A DNA stretch of 64,000 nt from an uncultured Rikenellaceae bacterium (GCA_944325305.1 CALUZO010000003.1:1-64000), one strand, 5' to 3'; counted from the first letter of the stretch, positions 18,508 to 28,045 are shown. Translations and numbers: made by a program. The notes: generated by a model not told the origin, from the sequence alone.

Positions 18508-18515
18508 CAAAATTA
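18508..18515 (-). promoter_or_regulatory. Promoter -7 element of the metallophosphoesterase gene
   Basis: TAATTTTG on the minus strand, ending 2 nt before the annotated ATG and 11 nt before the next in-frame ATG. Confidence 0.5.
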
Positions 18516-18535
18516 ATATACCCAGCCTGACAATT

Positions 18536-19162
18536 CTATGCCGTCAATAAAATTTCCATCTGGTGCATTATCCTCTTTTTCCATTGTGTAAGAAAATGCT
18601 CGAATCCGGCCTCATCTTCATAAAAAAGCGCAATTACCAGGTTCTTGGAAAGAAAAGGAAAAGTGACGCTGCTCATAAAAGTTATAAGCACCTCTGGCAG
18701 GGGGATACTCTTTATGTTTCCCTTTTTCATCTCTTCCTCGATAACGTTGCCTATTGCCCGCAGATACTGGTCGAGATGCAACACCCGCCCGACATTCAAA
18801 AGCTGGTCCACATCGCGCTGTATTTCGCTGAGAATAAATTTAGGCAGAAACGGGTTAGTCATAAATATAGAAAAATATTCATCGAGTACTTTCGACAATT
18901 TTTCCATAAAAGTGGCTTCTTCATCAAATATAAGCTGTATCCTCGGCAAAAACGACATTACTATCGACCCGAAAACTGCCTGAAACATCTTTTCCTTCGT
19001 GCGGAAATAGTAATGCAGTGTCGACCGATTTATTTCGGCCGCCTGGGCGATATCGCTCATGCTGGTTTGCTCAAACCCCTGACGGACAAACAAATCTCTC
19101 GCCGACTCGATTATTTTCTCTTCGAGGTTCTCATACTGAGTCTCAAATTTATTCACGTCCAT
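18536..19162 (-). CDS. TetR/AcrR-family regulator, probable autoregulator of the activase operon
   Basis: A 208-aa TetR regulator. The N-terminal DNA-binding domain includes the helix-turn-helix MSDIAQAAEINRSTLHYYF (about residues 36-54) and the conserved RTKEKMF after it; the C-terminal ligand domain is not assignable to a class. The ATG lies 1 nt from the stop of the 1397-aa activase-type gene, so the two are co-transcribed. The perfect palindrome at 23394-23413 over the operon's start of transcription is the natural target. The inducer may be an acyl-CoA or 2-hydroxy acid, by analogy to the partner family, but this is inference. Confidence 0.92.
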   Translation of the reverse strand: MDVNKFETQYENLEEKIIESARDLFVRQGFEQTSMSDIAQAAEINRSTLHYYFRTKEKMFQAVFGSIVMSFLPRIQLIFDEEATFMEKLSKVLDEYFSIFMTNPFLPKFILSEIQRDVDQLLNVGRVLHLDQYLRAIGNVIEEEMKKGNIKSIPLPEVLITFMSSVTFPFLSKNLVIALFYEDEAGFEHFLTQWKKRIMHQMEILLTA

Positions 19163-19163
19163 C

Positions 19164-22100
19164 TTACCTAAGGTTATTTGTCATCAACATAAGCCGGTTC
19201 GTAACATTCACGTCGCTAACGCCGCTGTCGAAATCGAGCGAAAGCAGGTTCATATCGGGATAAAGCTTCTTTATCTTTTTTTCCACCCCTTTCGATACGA
19301 TATGGTTCGCTATGCATCCGAAAGGCTGGAGACTGATCACGTTGTTCACTCCCTGCTCGGCATATCCTGCCACCTCGGCCGGCAAAAGCCATCCTTCGCC
19401 GAACTGCGCGGAGAGAGTAACAATATTCTTGCCCTTTTCGGCTGTTTTGAAAATATCGTGGAACGGATAGAAGTAACGGAACCGCGATCCGAGTTCGTTC
19501 ACTTTCCTTATCTTGCTCCAGACGATGGAATAGGCAAGATCTGGCAGAAACTCCGGAACCGACGATTTCACGATATGAGTCTGCTTTTTAACCTTACGGT
19601 TTACGAACGACTGCATAAAGAAATCAGTGAGGATAGGCGGAACGACCTCCACTCCCTGGTCTACGAGCCAGTTCACTATATTCTTGTGGGCAAACGAGTT
19701 GAACTTCAGGAATATCTCGCCGACCACTCCGACCTTCGGAAGTTCGCGCTCTTCGACAATGCTGTCGAACGCTTCGGCCGCCTCGCCGATCAGTTTGTAT
19801 ATATCTTTCGTACGACCCGTCGCTATGACTTTCTTGCATTCATCCAGATAGTGCAGACGCAGCTTCATTGCGGCGCCCTTATCTTTCTCGCGCACGACCG
19901 AGGCAAAGTAGAATTTCGAGATGCAGTCGCCATAAAGTATGGCAGCCAATGCTACCGGCATGATCCTGGCCCAAGGTATCGTGAATCCCGACTGTTCGTT
20001 CATCAATCCGCTGCCGAATGCCATCGAGAGCACCGGAACCTGCGTATAACCAGCATCGGCTATACCTTTTTTTATCAAGGCGATATAGTTCGAGGCACGG
20101 CATTGTCCGCCGGTCTGTGTTATGATGACGGCCGTATTGTCGAGGTCGTACTTGCCGGAATCGAGCGCCTTGAGCAAATCGCCAACCACAAGAGTGGCCG
20201 GATAGCATACTTCGTTGTTGGCATACATGAGTCCGTAATCCACCGTCGCGGCGTCGCTCTCGGGCAACTGTTCGACTTTGTATCCTGCAAGTTCCAGTAT
20301 CGACGGTATGAGCGGCGAAATATAGTCTGTAAAATAGGGTATCAATATGGTTCTGTGGCGCTCTTCTTTCGTGAACTTCTTTGTCGTGAGGAACGGATCG
20401 GTCTTGCGGCCGGCATGGCTGCCGAATCGCAGACTCTCCACGACCGAACGCACCCTCAGTTTTATGGAACCTATATTGTTCACATCGTCTATCTTGAGCA
20501 ATGTCAGGCTTTTGCCGCGACGGTTGAGGATAGTCTTCACCTCGTCGAGAAGAAAGGCGTCGGGTCCGCATCCGAAAGAGGTCATCTGTACGAAATGCAC
20601 ATCATCACCCTGTTCGGCCACCCACCTGGCTGCATGCAGTATACGGTTGATATAGGCCCACTGCGAAACGAGATGCGCTTCACCGCTCATATCGGTCTGG
20701 TCGCCACGCACAATATCTTCCGTAATGACGGTCACACCCATATCGGCAATCATATCCGAAAGTTTGTGCTGCACGAGCGGATCGGTATGGTAAGGTCGGC
20801 CGGCAAGAAGTATGGTAAGTTTGCCTGCGGCGCGGCTCTCTTCGAAAGCCATGATGTTCTTCTCCCGTATCTGCCGTTCGAAATCCTCCTGTGCCTGCCA
20901 TGCCTTTTCGAAAGCCTGTTTTATCGTTTTCTTGTCGACCCCCAACGTTGCCAGGTATTCGGCACAGCATATCTCAGCCTGCCTGCGGTCCTTGAATGTG
21001 ATTACCGGCGAATCGACAGGTATCGAGGGGTCGATGGCACTCTTCACCACTTCGGAATACCCCGACACTATGGGACAGTTGAAACTGTTGCGCGAATGTG
21101 CCCCCTCCTGTTTCTCGAACACGACGTAAGGAAAGAATATACGGTCGACCCTCTTTTCGACAAGGTCGTATATATGGCTGTGAACCAGTTTAGCCGGGAA
21201 ACATATATTGTCCGACATGACCGAATGCACGCCCTGTTCGTATTGGCGGAATGTCGACGGCGACGAAAGTTTCACCCCGATGCCGCAAGCTTCGAAAAGA
21301 GCTTGCCAGAACGGATAGTTTTCGAACATGTTGAGCGACCGCGGAATGCCGAGTGTCAACCTGCCTCCGTCGGCCATCGGACGATTGAACAGCAACGTAT
21401 ATTTCTCAGCCGACATATTGCGCCCTTTCGCCGCCTTCTCTCCGCGATTGGAGAATACCTTCTCGCACTTGTTGCCCGAGTAAAAGACATTTCCGTTGTC
21501 GAACACATATTTGTGAACATAACAAACATTCTCGCATCCGTGACACTGAATCTGCCTGACGGTATACCCGGCCGTCTCGAGCAGTTGCTGCGGAGCGACA
21601 GGTTCCGGTCGGGCTATGGATTCATGTGCGCATAAAGCACATCCGTAAGCGCCCATCAGCTCAGGCATGCTGCTGCGGCTGACTTTGGCACCCGTAAGGA
21701 CCTCCAGGGCACCGACGATGGAATCGTTGCGCATCGTACCTCCCTGCACCACTATATGTTCGCCGAGTTCCTCGGTTTTCTTGAGTTTCAGAACCTTGAA
21801 CAGACAGTTCTTTATCACCGAATATGACAACCCGGCAGCTATGTCGCCTATCGAAGCCCCCTCGCGAAGCATCTGCTTCACTTTAGAGTTCATAAACACC
21901 GTGCAGCGCGTACCCAGATCGCACGGCATGCTACCGAGGCAGGCCTCTCTGGCAAACTTTTCCAGCGGGTAACCCAACGAACGGGCAAACGTCTCGATGA
22001 AAGAACCGCATCCAGAAGAGCAGGCCTCGTTAAGTTCCATGCGATTCAAAACACCGTTATCCACAAAGATTGCCTTCATATCCTGACCGCCGATGTCGAG

Positions 22101-23357
22101 AATGAACGATACCTTCGGATCTATCTTGCGCGCGGCCAGATAATGAGCTATCGTTTCTATGATTCCGCCATCAAGACCGAAGGCAGCCTTTATAAGATCT
22201 TCCCCGTATCCCGTTACGCAACTTCCCTTAATCCTGAGATCCACGCCTGCCTGCGAACACTCTTCGACAAGTTCTTCGAGACCGTCCTTGACGGCTTTTA
22301 TCGGGTTGCCGTTGTTGGATGCGTAGCGAGAAAAGATCACCCTGTCCTGATCATCCGTAACGACTATTTTTGTAGTGGTGGAGCCCGAATCTATTCCCAG
22401 CCACGCATCGCCTCTGTGCCCAGAAAGCGGAGCAATACTGACCGGATTGTTAGCTTTCTCGGCTTTCCATTCCTCGTACCGTGTTTCTGATGCGAATATG
22501 GGTTCGAGCCTGTCTATGGGTTCGAATTTCTCGGTTCCTGCGTTTTCCAGCATTTCCAACAGACGGGCCGGAGTATAAAGTTCGCCGGAGGGTGCAGACA
22601 AAGCGGTTCCCCATGCGGGGACCATATTGCCTTTATCGGGCACAACGTAATCTTCGGGCTTGAGTCCAAGGTAATCCGAGAAAGCTTTGCGCAACGAAGA
22701 TATGAAGGTCAGCGGCCCTCCGCAAAACAGTATCTTAGGCTTGATGTCGCATCCGCGCGAAAGCGTCACTATGGTCTGCACCGCCACCGCATGGAATATC
22801 GAAGCAGCGATATCGGCCTTGTCCACGTTTTTGCTCATCAGGTTCTGCACATCGGTCTTGGAGAAGACGCCGCACCGCGAAGCTATCGGATATCGGCGTT
22901 CGGCCTTTGCCGCAAGGGCATCCAGACCGTCAGGATCGACTCCCAGCAGCAACGCCATCTGATCTATGAAAGCTCCCGTACCGCCTGCACAATTGCCGTT
23001 CATGCGCAGATCCGAATTACCTCCGGGCTTGAGGAAGACTATTTTTGCATCCTCACCTCCTATATCTATTATTGTCGATATGCCAGGATGCATCTCGCGT
23101 ACATACCTCGTTGCGGCCACTACTTCCTGAACAAACGGAAGTCCCAACCTCTCGGCAACCCCCATGCCTACCGATCCGGTAAGCGCAACGGATGCTTCGA
23201 GTGGTCCAAGTTTTTCCTCGACCGCTCTCAGAAAATTCGAAACAGCTCCCCTGACATCGGCCTGATGCCGTTCGTACATCGAAAACTGTACTTCACCTCT
23301 GTCGTTTATCACAATCCCCTTAGCCGTTGTCGACCCTATATCCAATCCAATCTTCAT
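19164..23357 (-). CDS. Fused 2-hydroxyacyl-CoA dehydratase activase / DUF2229 reductase-type protein
   Basis: A 1397-aa fusion. Residues 1-255 and about 318-580 are two BadF/BcrA/HgdC-type ASKHA ATPase domains, each with a phosphate loop (DIGSTTAKG, GIDSGSTTTK) and the two cysteines that hold the bridging [4Fe-4S] cluster in activases (C123/C162 and C446/C485). A C-x2-C-x3-C cluster (605-612) and C631 follow. A DUF2229 domain begins near 665 (LGIPRSLNMFENYPFW), and the last about 400 residues resemble the HgdB-type reductase (YANNEVCYPA, TQTGGQCRASNY). Such fusions occur in many strict anaerobes; by family they couple ATP hydrolysis to low-potential electron transfer, but their substrate is unknown. 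It is oxygen-sensitive chemistry and consistent with an anaerobe. Confidence 0.9.
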   Translation of the reverse strand: MKIGLDIGSTTAKGIVINDRGEVQFSMYERHQADVRGAVSNFLRAVEEKLGPLEASVALTGSVGMGVAERLGLPFVQEVVAATRYVREMHPGISTIIDIGGEDAKIVFLKPGGNSDLRMNGNCAGGTGAFIDQMALLLGVDPDGLDALAAKAERRYPIASRCGVFSKTDVQNLMSKNVDKADIAASIFHAVAVQTIVTLSRGCDIKPKILFCGGPLTFISSLRKAFSDYLGLKPEDYVVPDKGNMVPAWGTALSAPSGELYTPARLLEMLENAGTEKFEPIDRLEPIFASETRYEEWKAEKANNPVSIAPLSGHRGDAWLGIDSGSTTTKIVVTDDQDRVIFSRYASNNGNPIKAVKDGLEELVEECSQAGVDLRIKGSCVTGYGEDLIKAAFGLDGGIIETIAHYLAARKIDPKVSFILDIGGQDMKAIFVDNGVLNRMELNEACSSGCGSFIETFARSLGYPLEKFAREACLGSMPCDLGTRCTVFMNSKVKQMLREGASIGDIAAGLSYSVIKNCLFKVLKLKKTEELGEHIVVQGGTMRNDSIVGALEVLTGAKVSRSSMPELMGAYGCALCAHESIARPEPVAPQQLLETAGYTVRQIQCHGCENVCYVHKYVFDNGNVFYSGNKCEKVFSNRGEKAAKGRNMSAEKYTLLFNRPMADGGRLTLGIPRSLNMFENYPFWQALFEACGIGVKLSSPSTFRQYEQGVHSVMSDNICFPAKLVHSHIYDLVEKRVDRIFFPYVVFEKQEGAHSRNSFNCPIVSGYSEVVKSAIDPSIPVDSPVITFKDRRQAEICCAEYLATLGVDKKTIKQAFEKAWQAQEDFERQIREKNIMAFEESRAAGKLTILLAGRPYHTDPLVQHKLSDMIADMGVTVITEDIVRGDQTDMSGEAHLVSQWAYINRILHAARWVAEQGDDVHFVQMTSFGCGPDAFLLDEVKTILNRRGKSLTLLKIDDVNNIGSIKLRVRSVVESLRFGSHAGRKTDPFLTTKKFTKEERHRTILIPYFTDYISPLIPSILELAGYKVEQLPESDAATVDYGLMYANNEVCYPATLVVGDLLKALDSGKYDLDNTAVIITQTGGQCRASNYIALIKKGIADAGYTQVPVLSMAFGSGLMNEQSGFTIPWARIMPVALAAILYGDCISKFYFASVVREKDKGAAMKLRLHYLDECKKVIATGRTKDIYKLIGEAAEAFDSIVEERELPKVGVVGEIFLKFNSFAHKNIVNWLVDQGVEVVPPILTDFFMQSFVNRKVKKQTHIVKSSVPEFLPDLAYSIVWSKIRKVNELGSRFRYFYPFHDIFKTAEKGKNIVTLSAQFGEGWLLPAEVAGYAEQGVNNVISLQPFGCIANHIVSKGVEKKIKKLYPDMNLLSLDFDSGVSDVNVTNRLMLMTNNLR

Positions 23358-23393
23358 ATGTCATTTTTAAAATTCAATTACACTGTCACAAAT

Positions 23394-23413
23394 GTCTGAC
23401 ACATGTGTCAGAC
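23394..23413. promoter_or_regulatory. Perfect 20-bp palindromic operator of the activase-tetR operon
   Basis: GTCTGACACA followed directly by its reverse complement TGTGTCAGAC. It starts 1 nt past the -7 element (23415-23422) on the downstream side, so it covers the expected start of transcription. Position and symmetry fit a TetR-dimer operator. Confidence 0.8.
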
Positions 23414-23414
23414 G

Positions 23415-23422
23415 CAAATGTA
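23415..23422 (-). promoter_or_regulatory. Promoter -7 element of the activase-tetR operon
   Basis: TACATTTG on the minus strand with TTTG 20 nt upstream, a full match to the Bacteroidetes promoter. The ATG lies about 58 nt downstream. Confidence 0.75.
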
Positions 23423-23761
23423 GAGACATTATCAATTCTATCCAAAAATACGTTGTGTTTTTTGCGGTCAGTCACAATATTTCCAATTAGCAATCGCCGG
23501 GCTACGAATCAACAGCATGGAATATGTTTCTACAAACAGGGAAACGGAGCACTGCACGGCAGTGTAAACTCGAATGAAAGAAACCGATCCGACAAATCCC
23601 ACACATTTGCTAAAGCAATGTATGAGGTTGCCAGCCATATTTTATGGAACAGACAGGACCTTCATACGACGACAGGAACATCATGATAACCGCTACTCAT
23701 GACAAAACGAAACGGGTGCCCACAAAGACACCCGTCCACATAAAATATTTGAGTTAGGAGT
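23423..23761. other. Intergenic region between the activase and purF-like genes
   Basis: Apart from the activase promoter at one end and the purF-like terminator at the other, no coding or RNA signal is seen. Confidence 0.4.
23712..23735 (-). terminator. Terminator of the purF-like gene
   Basis: ACGGGTG (23712-23718) pairs with CACCCGT (23729-23735); the minus strand continues TTTCGTTTTG. Confidence 0.75.
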
Positions 23762-25183
23762 CTAAAAATAGCTCGAATTGTCCCAGCAATGTGTGCAGAG
23801 GTCTTCTTTAGGCAGGCCGATAGCCTTTACAAGGTCGTCGAGCTTCTGGAATTTCAGCGTATCGGCCCCTATTATCTTGCGCATTGCTTCTACCATTTTG
23901 GCATAACGTTCAGAATTGGGGTCGGAATACTCTTTCAACATCTCTTCCGAGAAGTCTTCAGTCCCCTCTATGGATTTTATCACCCTACGGGTTATAAGAT
24001 CGAACGTCGAGCGCGAGGTGGAGAAGTTCAGGAACACACACGGATATACCAGCGGAGGACAGGCTATGCGAATATGTATGGCTTTGGCACCGGCCTCGGT
24101 AAGTTTGACTATATTATCCTTCAGCTGCGTCCCGCGCACGATGGAATCGTCGCACAGCACCATTCTGTTGTCCCTGATGAGCGCTTCGTTAGGGATAAGT
24201 TTCATGCGCGCCACCAAGTCGCGCATACTCTGGTTCTGAGGCATGAAACTGCGTGGCCATGTCGGAGTATATTTTACGAACGGGCGCATATAAGGAATCT
24301 TTTTGCAATTCGAGAAACCTATGGCATGTGCCACTCCGGAATCAGGTATGCCTGCCACCATATCGGCATCCACAAGTTCCGGGTCGGCTTCGGCCATGGC
24401 GCAGCCGTTACGGTAGCGTGATGCCTCGACATTGATCCCTTCGTAATAAGAGGAGGGATAGCCGTAATAGACCCACATGAACGAACAAATCTGTTTCTTT
24501 TTGCCGGCCGGAGTAACTTCCTGCAAACCGTCGGCAGTAACCATCATGGTCTGCCCCGGTCCCAGTTCCATATAAGTAATGTAATTGAGGTTGGCGAAAG
24601 CCGAACTTTCGGTAGCGATTGCGAACCCGTAATTGTTCTTGCCTATAATGACCGGCGTACGTCCGTATTTGTCGCGTGAGGCATATATGCCGTCTTTGGT
24701 GAGTATCATCATCGAGCAAGAGCCCTTAACTTTTTTCTGGACTATCTCGATGCCCTCCTTGAAAGAATCGCCGGAAGATATGAGTATCGCTATAAGTTCT
24801 GTAGCATTGATCTGAGATGAGGACAGTTCGGCAAAATTCACTCTGTTGTCGAGCATCTCTCGGGTGAGCTCTTCGATGTTGTCTATACGGCCTATTGTGA
24901 CAACTGAGAAACGGCCCAAATGCGATGTCAGCGTTATGGGTTGTGACTCGAGATCGCTAATGACGCCGAAGCCCATTTTAGCACCCTCGAAGCGGGGCAG
25001 TTCCGGTTCGAACTTGTTGCGGAAATAGGCGCTCTCGAGCGAGTGTATAGATCGCACGAAATTATCGTCATGGCAAAAGGCCATTCCAGCACGTTTGGTA
25101 CCCAGATGGGAATGATAGTCTGTGCCGTAAAAGACGTCGGCAACGCAGTCGCGCCGTGAAACGCATCCGAAAAATCCGCTCAT
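23762..25183 (-). CDS. PurF paralogue with inactive glutaminase domain (amidophosphoribosyltransferase-like)
   Basis: A 473-aa protein that aligns end to end with PurF. The phosphoribosyltransferase half is intact: pyrophosphate loop AGIPDSG (277-283), QNQSMR, and the PRPP loop VLCDDSIVRGTQ (342-353). The four Fe-S ligands of Bacillus-type PurF are conserved (C233, C382, C463, C466). The N-terminal Ntn-hydrolase half is not: the nucleophile Cys1 aligns with Ser2 (SGFFG for CGVFG), the arginine of the HVRYAT motif becomes isoleucine, HNG becomes TIG (N to I98), and the substrate aspartate of SSDTE becomes A127. It therefore should not use glutamine in the normal way. It follows folE by about 25 nt, so they are likely co-transcribed. 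True PurF presumably lies elsewhere. Confidence 0.85.
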   Translation of the reverse strand: MSGFFGCVSRRDCVADVFYGTDYHSHLGTKRAGMAFCHDDNFVRSIHSLESAYFRNKFEPELPRFEGAKMGFGVISDLESQPITLTSHLGRFSVVTIGRIDNIEELTREMLDNRVNFAELSSSQINATELIAILISSGDSFKEGIEIVQKKVKGSCSMMILTKDGIYASRDKYGRTPVIIGKNNYGFAIATESSAFANLNYITYMELGPGQTMMVTADGLQEVTPAGKKKQICSFMWVYYGYPSSYYEGINVEASRYRNGCAMAEADPELVDADMVAGIPDSGVAHAIGFSNCKKIPYMRPFVKYTPTWPRSFMPQNQSMRDLVARMKLIPNEALIRDNRMVLCDDSIVRGTQLKDNIVKLTEAGAKAIHIRIACPPLVYPCVFLNFSTSRSTFDLITRRVIKSIEGTEDFSEEMLKEYSDPNSERYAKMVEAMRKIIGADTLKFQKLDDLVKAIGLPKEDLCTHCWDNSSYF

Positions 25184-25207
25184 AAAGATTTAAGTATGGT
25201 TTGTATG

Positions 25208-25816
25208 TTATTTAAGCTTATTTCCGATCAGTTGCATGAACTCTTCGCGCGTTTGCTGCTGCTTGAGGAACACGCCTGTGAATGCCGATGTGGTGGTTAC
25301 GGAATTTTGTTTCTGCACCCCTCTCATCTGCATGCACATATGACTGGCCTCGATAACCACCGCCACTCCCATCGGATTCAGCGCCTCTTGTATGCAGTCG
25401 CGTATCTGGACCGTGAGTCGCTCCTGAACCTGCAAACGGCGGGCATATGCCTCGACAACGCGGGCTATCTTGGACAAACCGGTTATATATCCGTTAGGTA
25501 TATATGCCACGTGCGCCTTGCCGTAGAATGGCAGCATATGATGTTCGCAGAGGGAGTACAGGTCGATATCCTTAACCAGCACCATATGTCTGTATTCTTC
25601 TGTGAATTTTGCCGAAAGAATTATCTCTTTAGGATCCTGATGCCATGCTCCCTTTGTCAGGAATGCCATTGCCTTGGCGACCCTTTCCGGTGTTTTGAGC
25701 AAGCCTTCGCGCTGCGGATCTTCGCCAAGAAGCCTTAATATTTCGCGATAATGTGCGGCAAGCTCATCTATCTTCTCGGGCGAGAAGTTCTCCTGCATGT
25801 TGTATAATTCTTCCAT
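25208..25816 (-). CDS. folE: GTP cyclohydrolase I
   Basis: Converts GTP to 7,8-dihydroneopterin triphosphate, the first step to folate or queuosine precursors. The zinc motif CEHHMLPF, the substrate motif [20 protein letters not shown] and the later zinc cysteine in [10 protein letters not shown] are all present, as in the type I homodecamer. The open frame extends to 25849, but a TAATTTTG promoter box lies inside that extension, so the ATG at 25816 (MEELYN) or the next at 25798 (MQENFS) is the probable start. It heads a two-gene unit with the purF-like gene. Confidence 0.93.
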   Translation of the reverse strand: MEELYNMQENFSPEKIDELAAHYREILRLLGEDPQREGLLKTPERVAKAMAFLTKGAWHQDPKEIILSAKFTEEYRHMVLVKDIDLYSLCEHHMLPFYGKAHVAYIPNGYITGLSKIARVVEAYARRLQVQERLTVQIRDCIQEALNPMGVAVVIEASHMCMQMRGVQKQNSVTTTSAFTGVFLKQQQTREEFMQLIGNKLK

Positions 25817-25836
25817 CTGGAATTGATTCAGTCGGG

Positions 25837-25844
25837 CAAAATTA
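25837..25844 (-). promoter_or_regulatory. Promoter -7 element of folE
   Basis: TAATTTTG on the minus strand, about 20 nt before the ATG at 25816. It rules out the longer open frame as the true start. Confidence 0.55.
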
Positions 25845-25878
25845 ATCATAATACCCCGATAATAAAAACAGTGGCAAT

Positions 25879-25903
25879 AAAAAAACCACCCGTTGCGGGT
25901 GGT
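25879..25903 (-). terminator. Terminator of the lipoprotein gene at 25926
   Basis: ACCACCCG/CGGGTGGT stem with a TTG loop (25885-25903), flanked by an A-tract on the left and TTTT on the right, so it can work in both directions. Confidence 0.85.
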
Positions 25904-25925
25904 TTTATGATAGTTGTAGCAGTGT

Positions 25926-26786
25926 TTACTCTTCGCTGGAAGGAGGCGTAGGTATCGGGTCTTCAGCGAAAACTCCCCTTTCGATATCTATCGTCTTGGG
26001 ATTCGACAGAAGCATCACGGCCATAGGGCTGTTAGTTGTCCCGTAATCCTTAACGGCTGCGAGGAAAACCTTCTTCCCGTCGAATCTTGCCTCGTCGAAT
26101 CCTGTCTGGCTGAACGACCCTTCGCTGGCAGATACGGAAATAGGCCATATCATATCGCCAGGACGCGCGCCTTTCCATTCTCTGACGAGCCTGGTCTTGT
26201 CATAACTTACCTGCTCTTCTTCCATTATCAGCATATAATATCTGACTACACGTCCATCAGACGGAAGGGTATTGAAATCAATATTGATCCGACCGTTGGT
26301 ATAAGAGAAGGTCTTGATATTTCTATCATTGGGATCCTCTTCGAATTCATTCCAGCCTTCACTAAACTTATTGCCATCGGAAAACTCCCACTGGGTCCAT
26401 ATTTCCAGTTCCTGAGCCCGAGTGTTGTTTGCCGTAAAATAATACGTCCCGTTAAGTCCAGACAAGGCTGTTCTATATTCCGTTTCGCTCTCTATGTCGG
26501 TTTCTGCATGGCCGGCATACGGACTAAAGTGTACGACCACACCCCTTGGTCCGGAAATCATAGGATTTATGATAGAGGCATCGCTTACGGCCTGTGCGAC
26601 GATATTGGGCACGAAAACAGTTCTCACTTCGCCCGATTCAGGATTCTGAATCTCTTTCTGTATTGCTGCAGAGGTAGATATTTGCCCCATGAAATACTGT
26701 TCATCGCCTTTGGAGTTGCATGAGGATAAAAGCAAGGCCAAAGCCGGTAAAGTAAAGGCAAGTTTCAAAACGACTGATCTTTTCAT
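25926..26786 (-). CDS. Lipoprotein of unknown function
   Basis: A 286-aa protein with a signal peptide and lipobox (LLLSSC, cysteine near residue 23), followed by NSKGDE, an acidic tail seen on exported lipoproteins. The rest is beta-rich, with [22 protein letters not shown] and a run of loops; no known domain is recognised. It is monocistronic, with a strong terminator just after the stop and no promoter box found in the 98 nt before the next gene upstream. It could be a surface-layer or adhesin accessory protein, but nothing in the sequence shows this. Confidence 0.75.
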   Translation of the reverse strand: MKRSVVLKLAFTLPALALLLSSCNSKGDEQYFMGQISTSAAIQKEIQNPESGEVRTVFVPNIVAQAVSDASIINPMISGPRGVVVHFSPYAGHAETDIESETEYRTALSGLNGTYYFTANNTRAQELEIWTQWEFSDGNKFSEGWNEFEEDPNDRNIKTFSYTNGRINIDFNTLPSDGRVVRYYMLIMEEEQVSYDKTRLVREWKGARPGDMIWPISVSASEGSFSQTGFDEARFDGKKVFLAAVKDYGTTNSPMAVMLLSNPKTIDIERGVFAEDPIPTPPSSEE

Positions 26787-26884
26787 GTTGTCTTAAATTT
26801 GAGTTATAGCATTAAAAGCGTATAAAAATAATACTAAAAGTTGAACGTTGCAACCATTAGTTTATTTTACGAAGCAAAATATTT

Positions 26885-28045
26885 TTAAACGATTCTGCGA
26901 GTTTCCGCCTCCGGCGTAAGGGCAAGTTCCGACCAATCGACACCTTCAAGCAACACGACTCCGGGCCGCTTCCCCTTCTCGAACGAACCGAGAGTATCCT
27001 GCAAGCCCAACGCCTCCGCTCCGCCAATAGTGGCCCAGCGCAGCAATTCCTCAAGCGGGATGCTGCCAAACGTTTTGAGTTCGTCTATCATGGACAGGCT
27101 GTGGTTCGAAGCCAGCGAATCCGTACCTACAGCCACACGCACCTTGTTTTTGCGGAGCAGTTCGGCCGGAGGGGCCATGCCGGTAATGTATCGGTTGGAA
27201 CGCGGGCAAAGTACAAAAGTCACGTTATCGCCGAAATGGTCCTTCAGCACAGAGATCTCATCCTGGCCTATCATGGTATTGTGTACCAAAAGAACCTTAC
27301 GGGTTGAAGGGACGAGAGCCACGACTCTTTCCGCGGGCGAATTGTAGAGCGGGGTGAAGTCCGTCCGGAAGCCGGCATCGTCATACCATCGCTTCATTTC
27401 GCCACGGTCTTCGAAGAGTTCCGTTTCGCCGGGACTTTCCATGAAATGTATCGACAGCGGCGAATTGTCGTCATCCCCCACTCCAAAACGGAAACCCTCT
27501 TCATTGAGAGAATATGTGGCATGCGGTGTCACAGTGGCCCGCAATCCCGCTCCGACAGCCTCTTCTCTGATCATTTCGGCTCGTTCCGCCTCCCGGATGC
27601 CGGCATTCAGCCCGAACAATTCCACAAAAGAGTGAGATGTCAGCGGGCTTCTCGTCTTAACCGGAAACGTACTATTCCCATTGCATATATCTCCTACGGC
27701 CTGCACACCATCGGCCCACATGCGAGCTGCATTATAATCTATTGCATGTTCGATTTCATCACGGGAAAAACGCGAGCGGTTCTCTCTGAGTCCTTTCGCA
27801 AAACCGGCAAAACCCCCTCCTTCCGGTATTACCCCTTTCAGGTATGAAAGTTCGAGATGGGTATGGGCATTGACCATCCCGGGTATCAGTATTCCGTTAT
27901 AAAACTCTACCTGCTGAAGGAAATTAAGATCCGTCGGGGCCAAGACATCAATTACCGTCCCCTCCCGGTCTATCGTTATCATCCCCCCTCTCAGGAAGCC
28001 GCGGGGGGTCAGCACGTAGTGCGCTGCGATATGTCGTATCGGCAT
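26885..28045 (-). CDS. Amidohydrolase-superfamily deaminase (aminofutalosine/chlorohydrolase group)
   Basis: A metal-dependent hydrolase of about 386 aa. The metal motif is VNAHTHLELSYLKG; a later histidine lies in TVTPHATYSLNEEG, a second ligand region is VLLVHNTM, and the catalytic aspartate is in VGTDSLASN. These place it with the cytosine-deaminase-like group (ATZ/TRZ, aminodeoxyfutalosine deaminase); the HLELSY form is typical of deaminases of the futalosine menaquinone route, though no other mqn gene is in view. The start at 28045 (MPIRHI) or 28060 overlaps the previous gene by about 100 nt in another frame. Confidence 0.8.
   Translation of the reverse strand: MPIRHIAAHYVLTPRGFLRGGMITIDREGTVIDVLAPTDLNFLQQVEFYNGILIPGMVNAHTHLELSYLKGVIPEGGGFAGFAKGLRENRSRFSRDEIEHAIDYNAARMWADGVQAVGDICNGNSTFPVKTRSPLTSHSFVELFGLNAGIREAERAEMIREEAVGAGLRATVTPHATYSLNEEGFRFGVGDDDNSPLSIHFMESPGETELFEDRGEMKRWYDDAGFRTDFTPLYNSPAERVVALVPSTRKVLLVHNTMIGQDEISVLKDHFGDNVTFVLCPRSNRYITGMAPPAELLRKNKVRVAVGTDSLASNHSLSMIDELKTFGSIPLEELLRWATIGGAEALGLQDTLGSFEKGKRPGVVLLEGVDWSELALTPEAETRRIV

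Noticed and set aside
19302..21635. 777-codon open frame on the plus strand
   Set aside because: Lies wholly antisense to the conserved activase gene; its length results from that gene's codon bias, and no domain pattern is seen.
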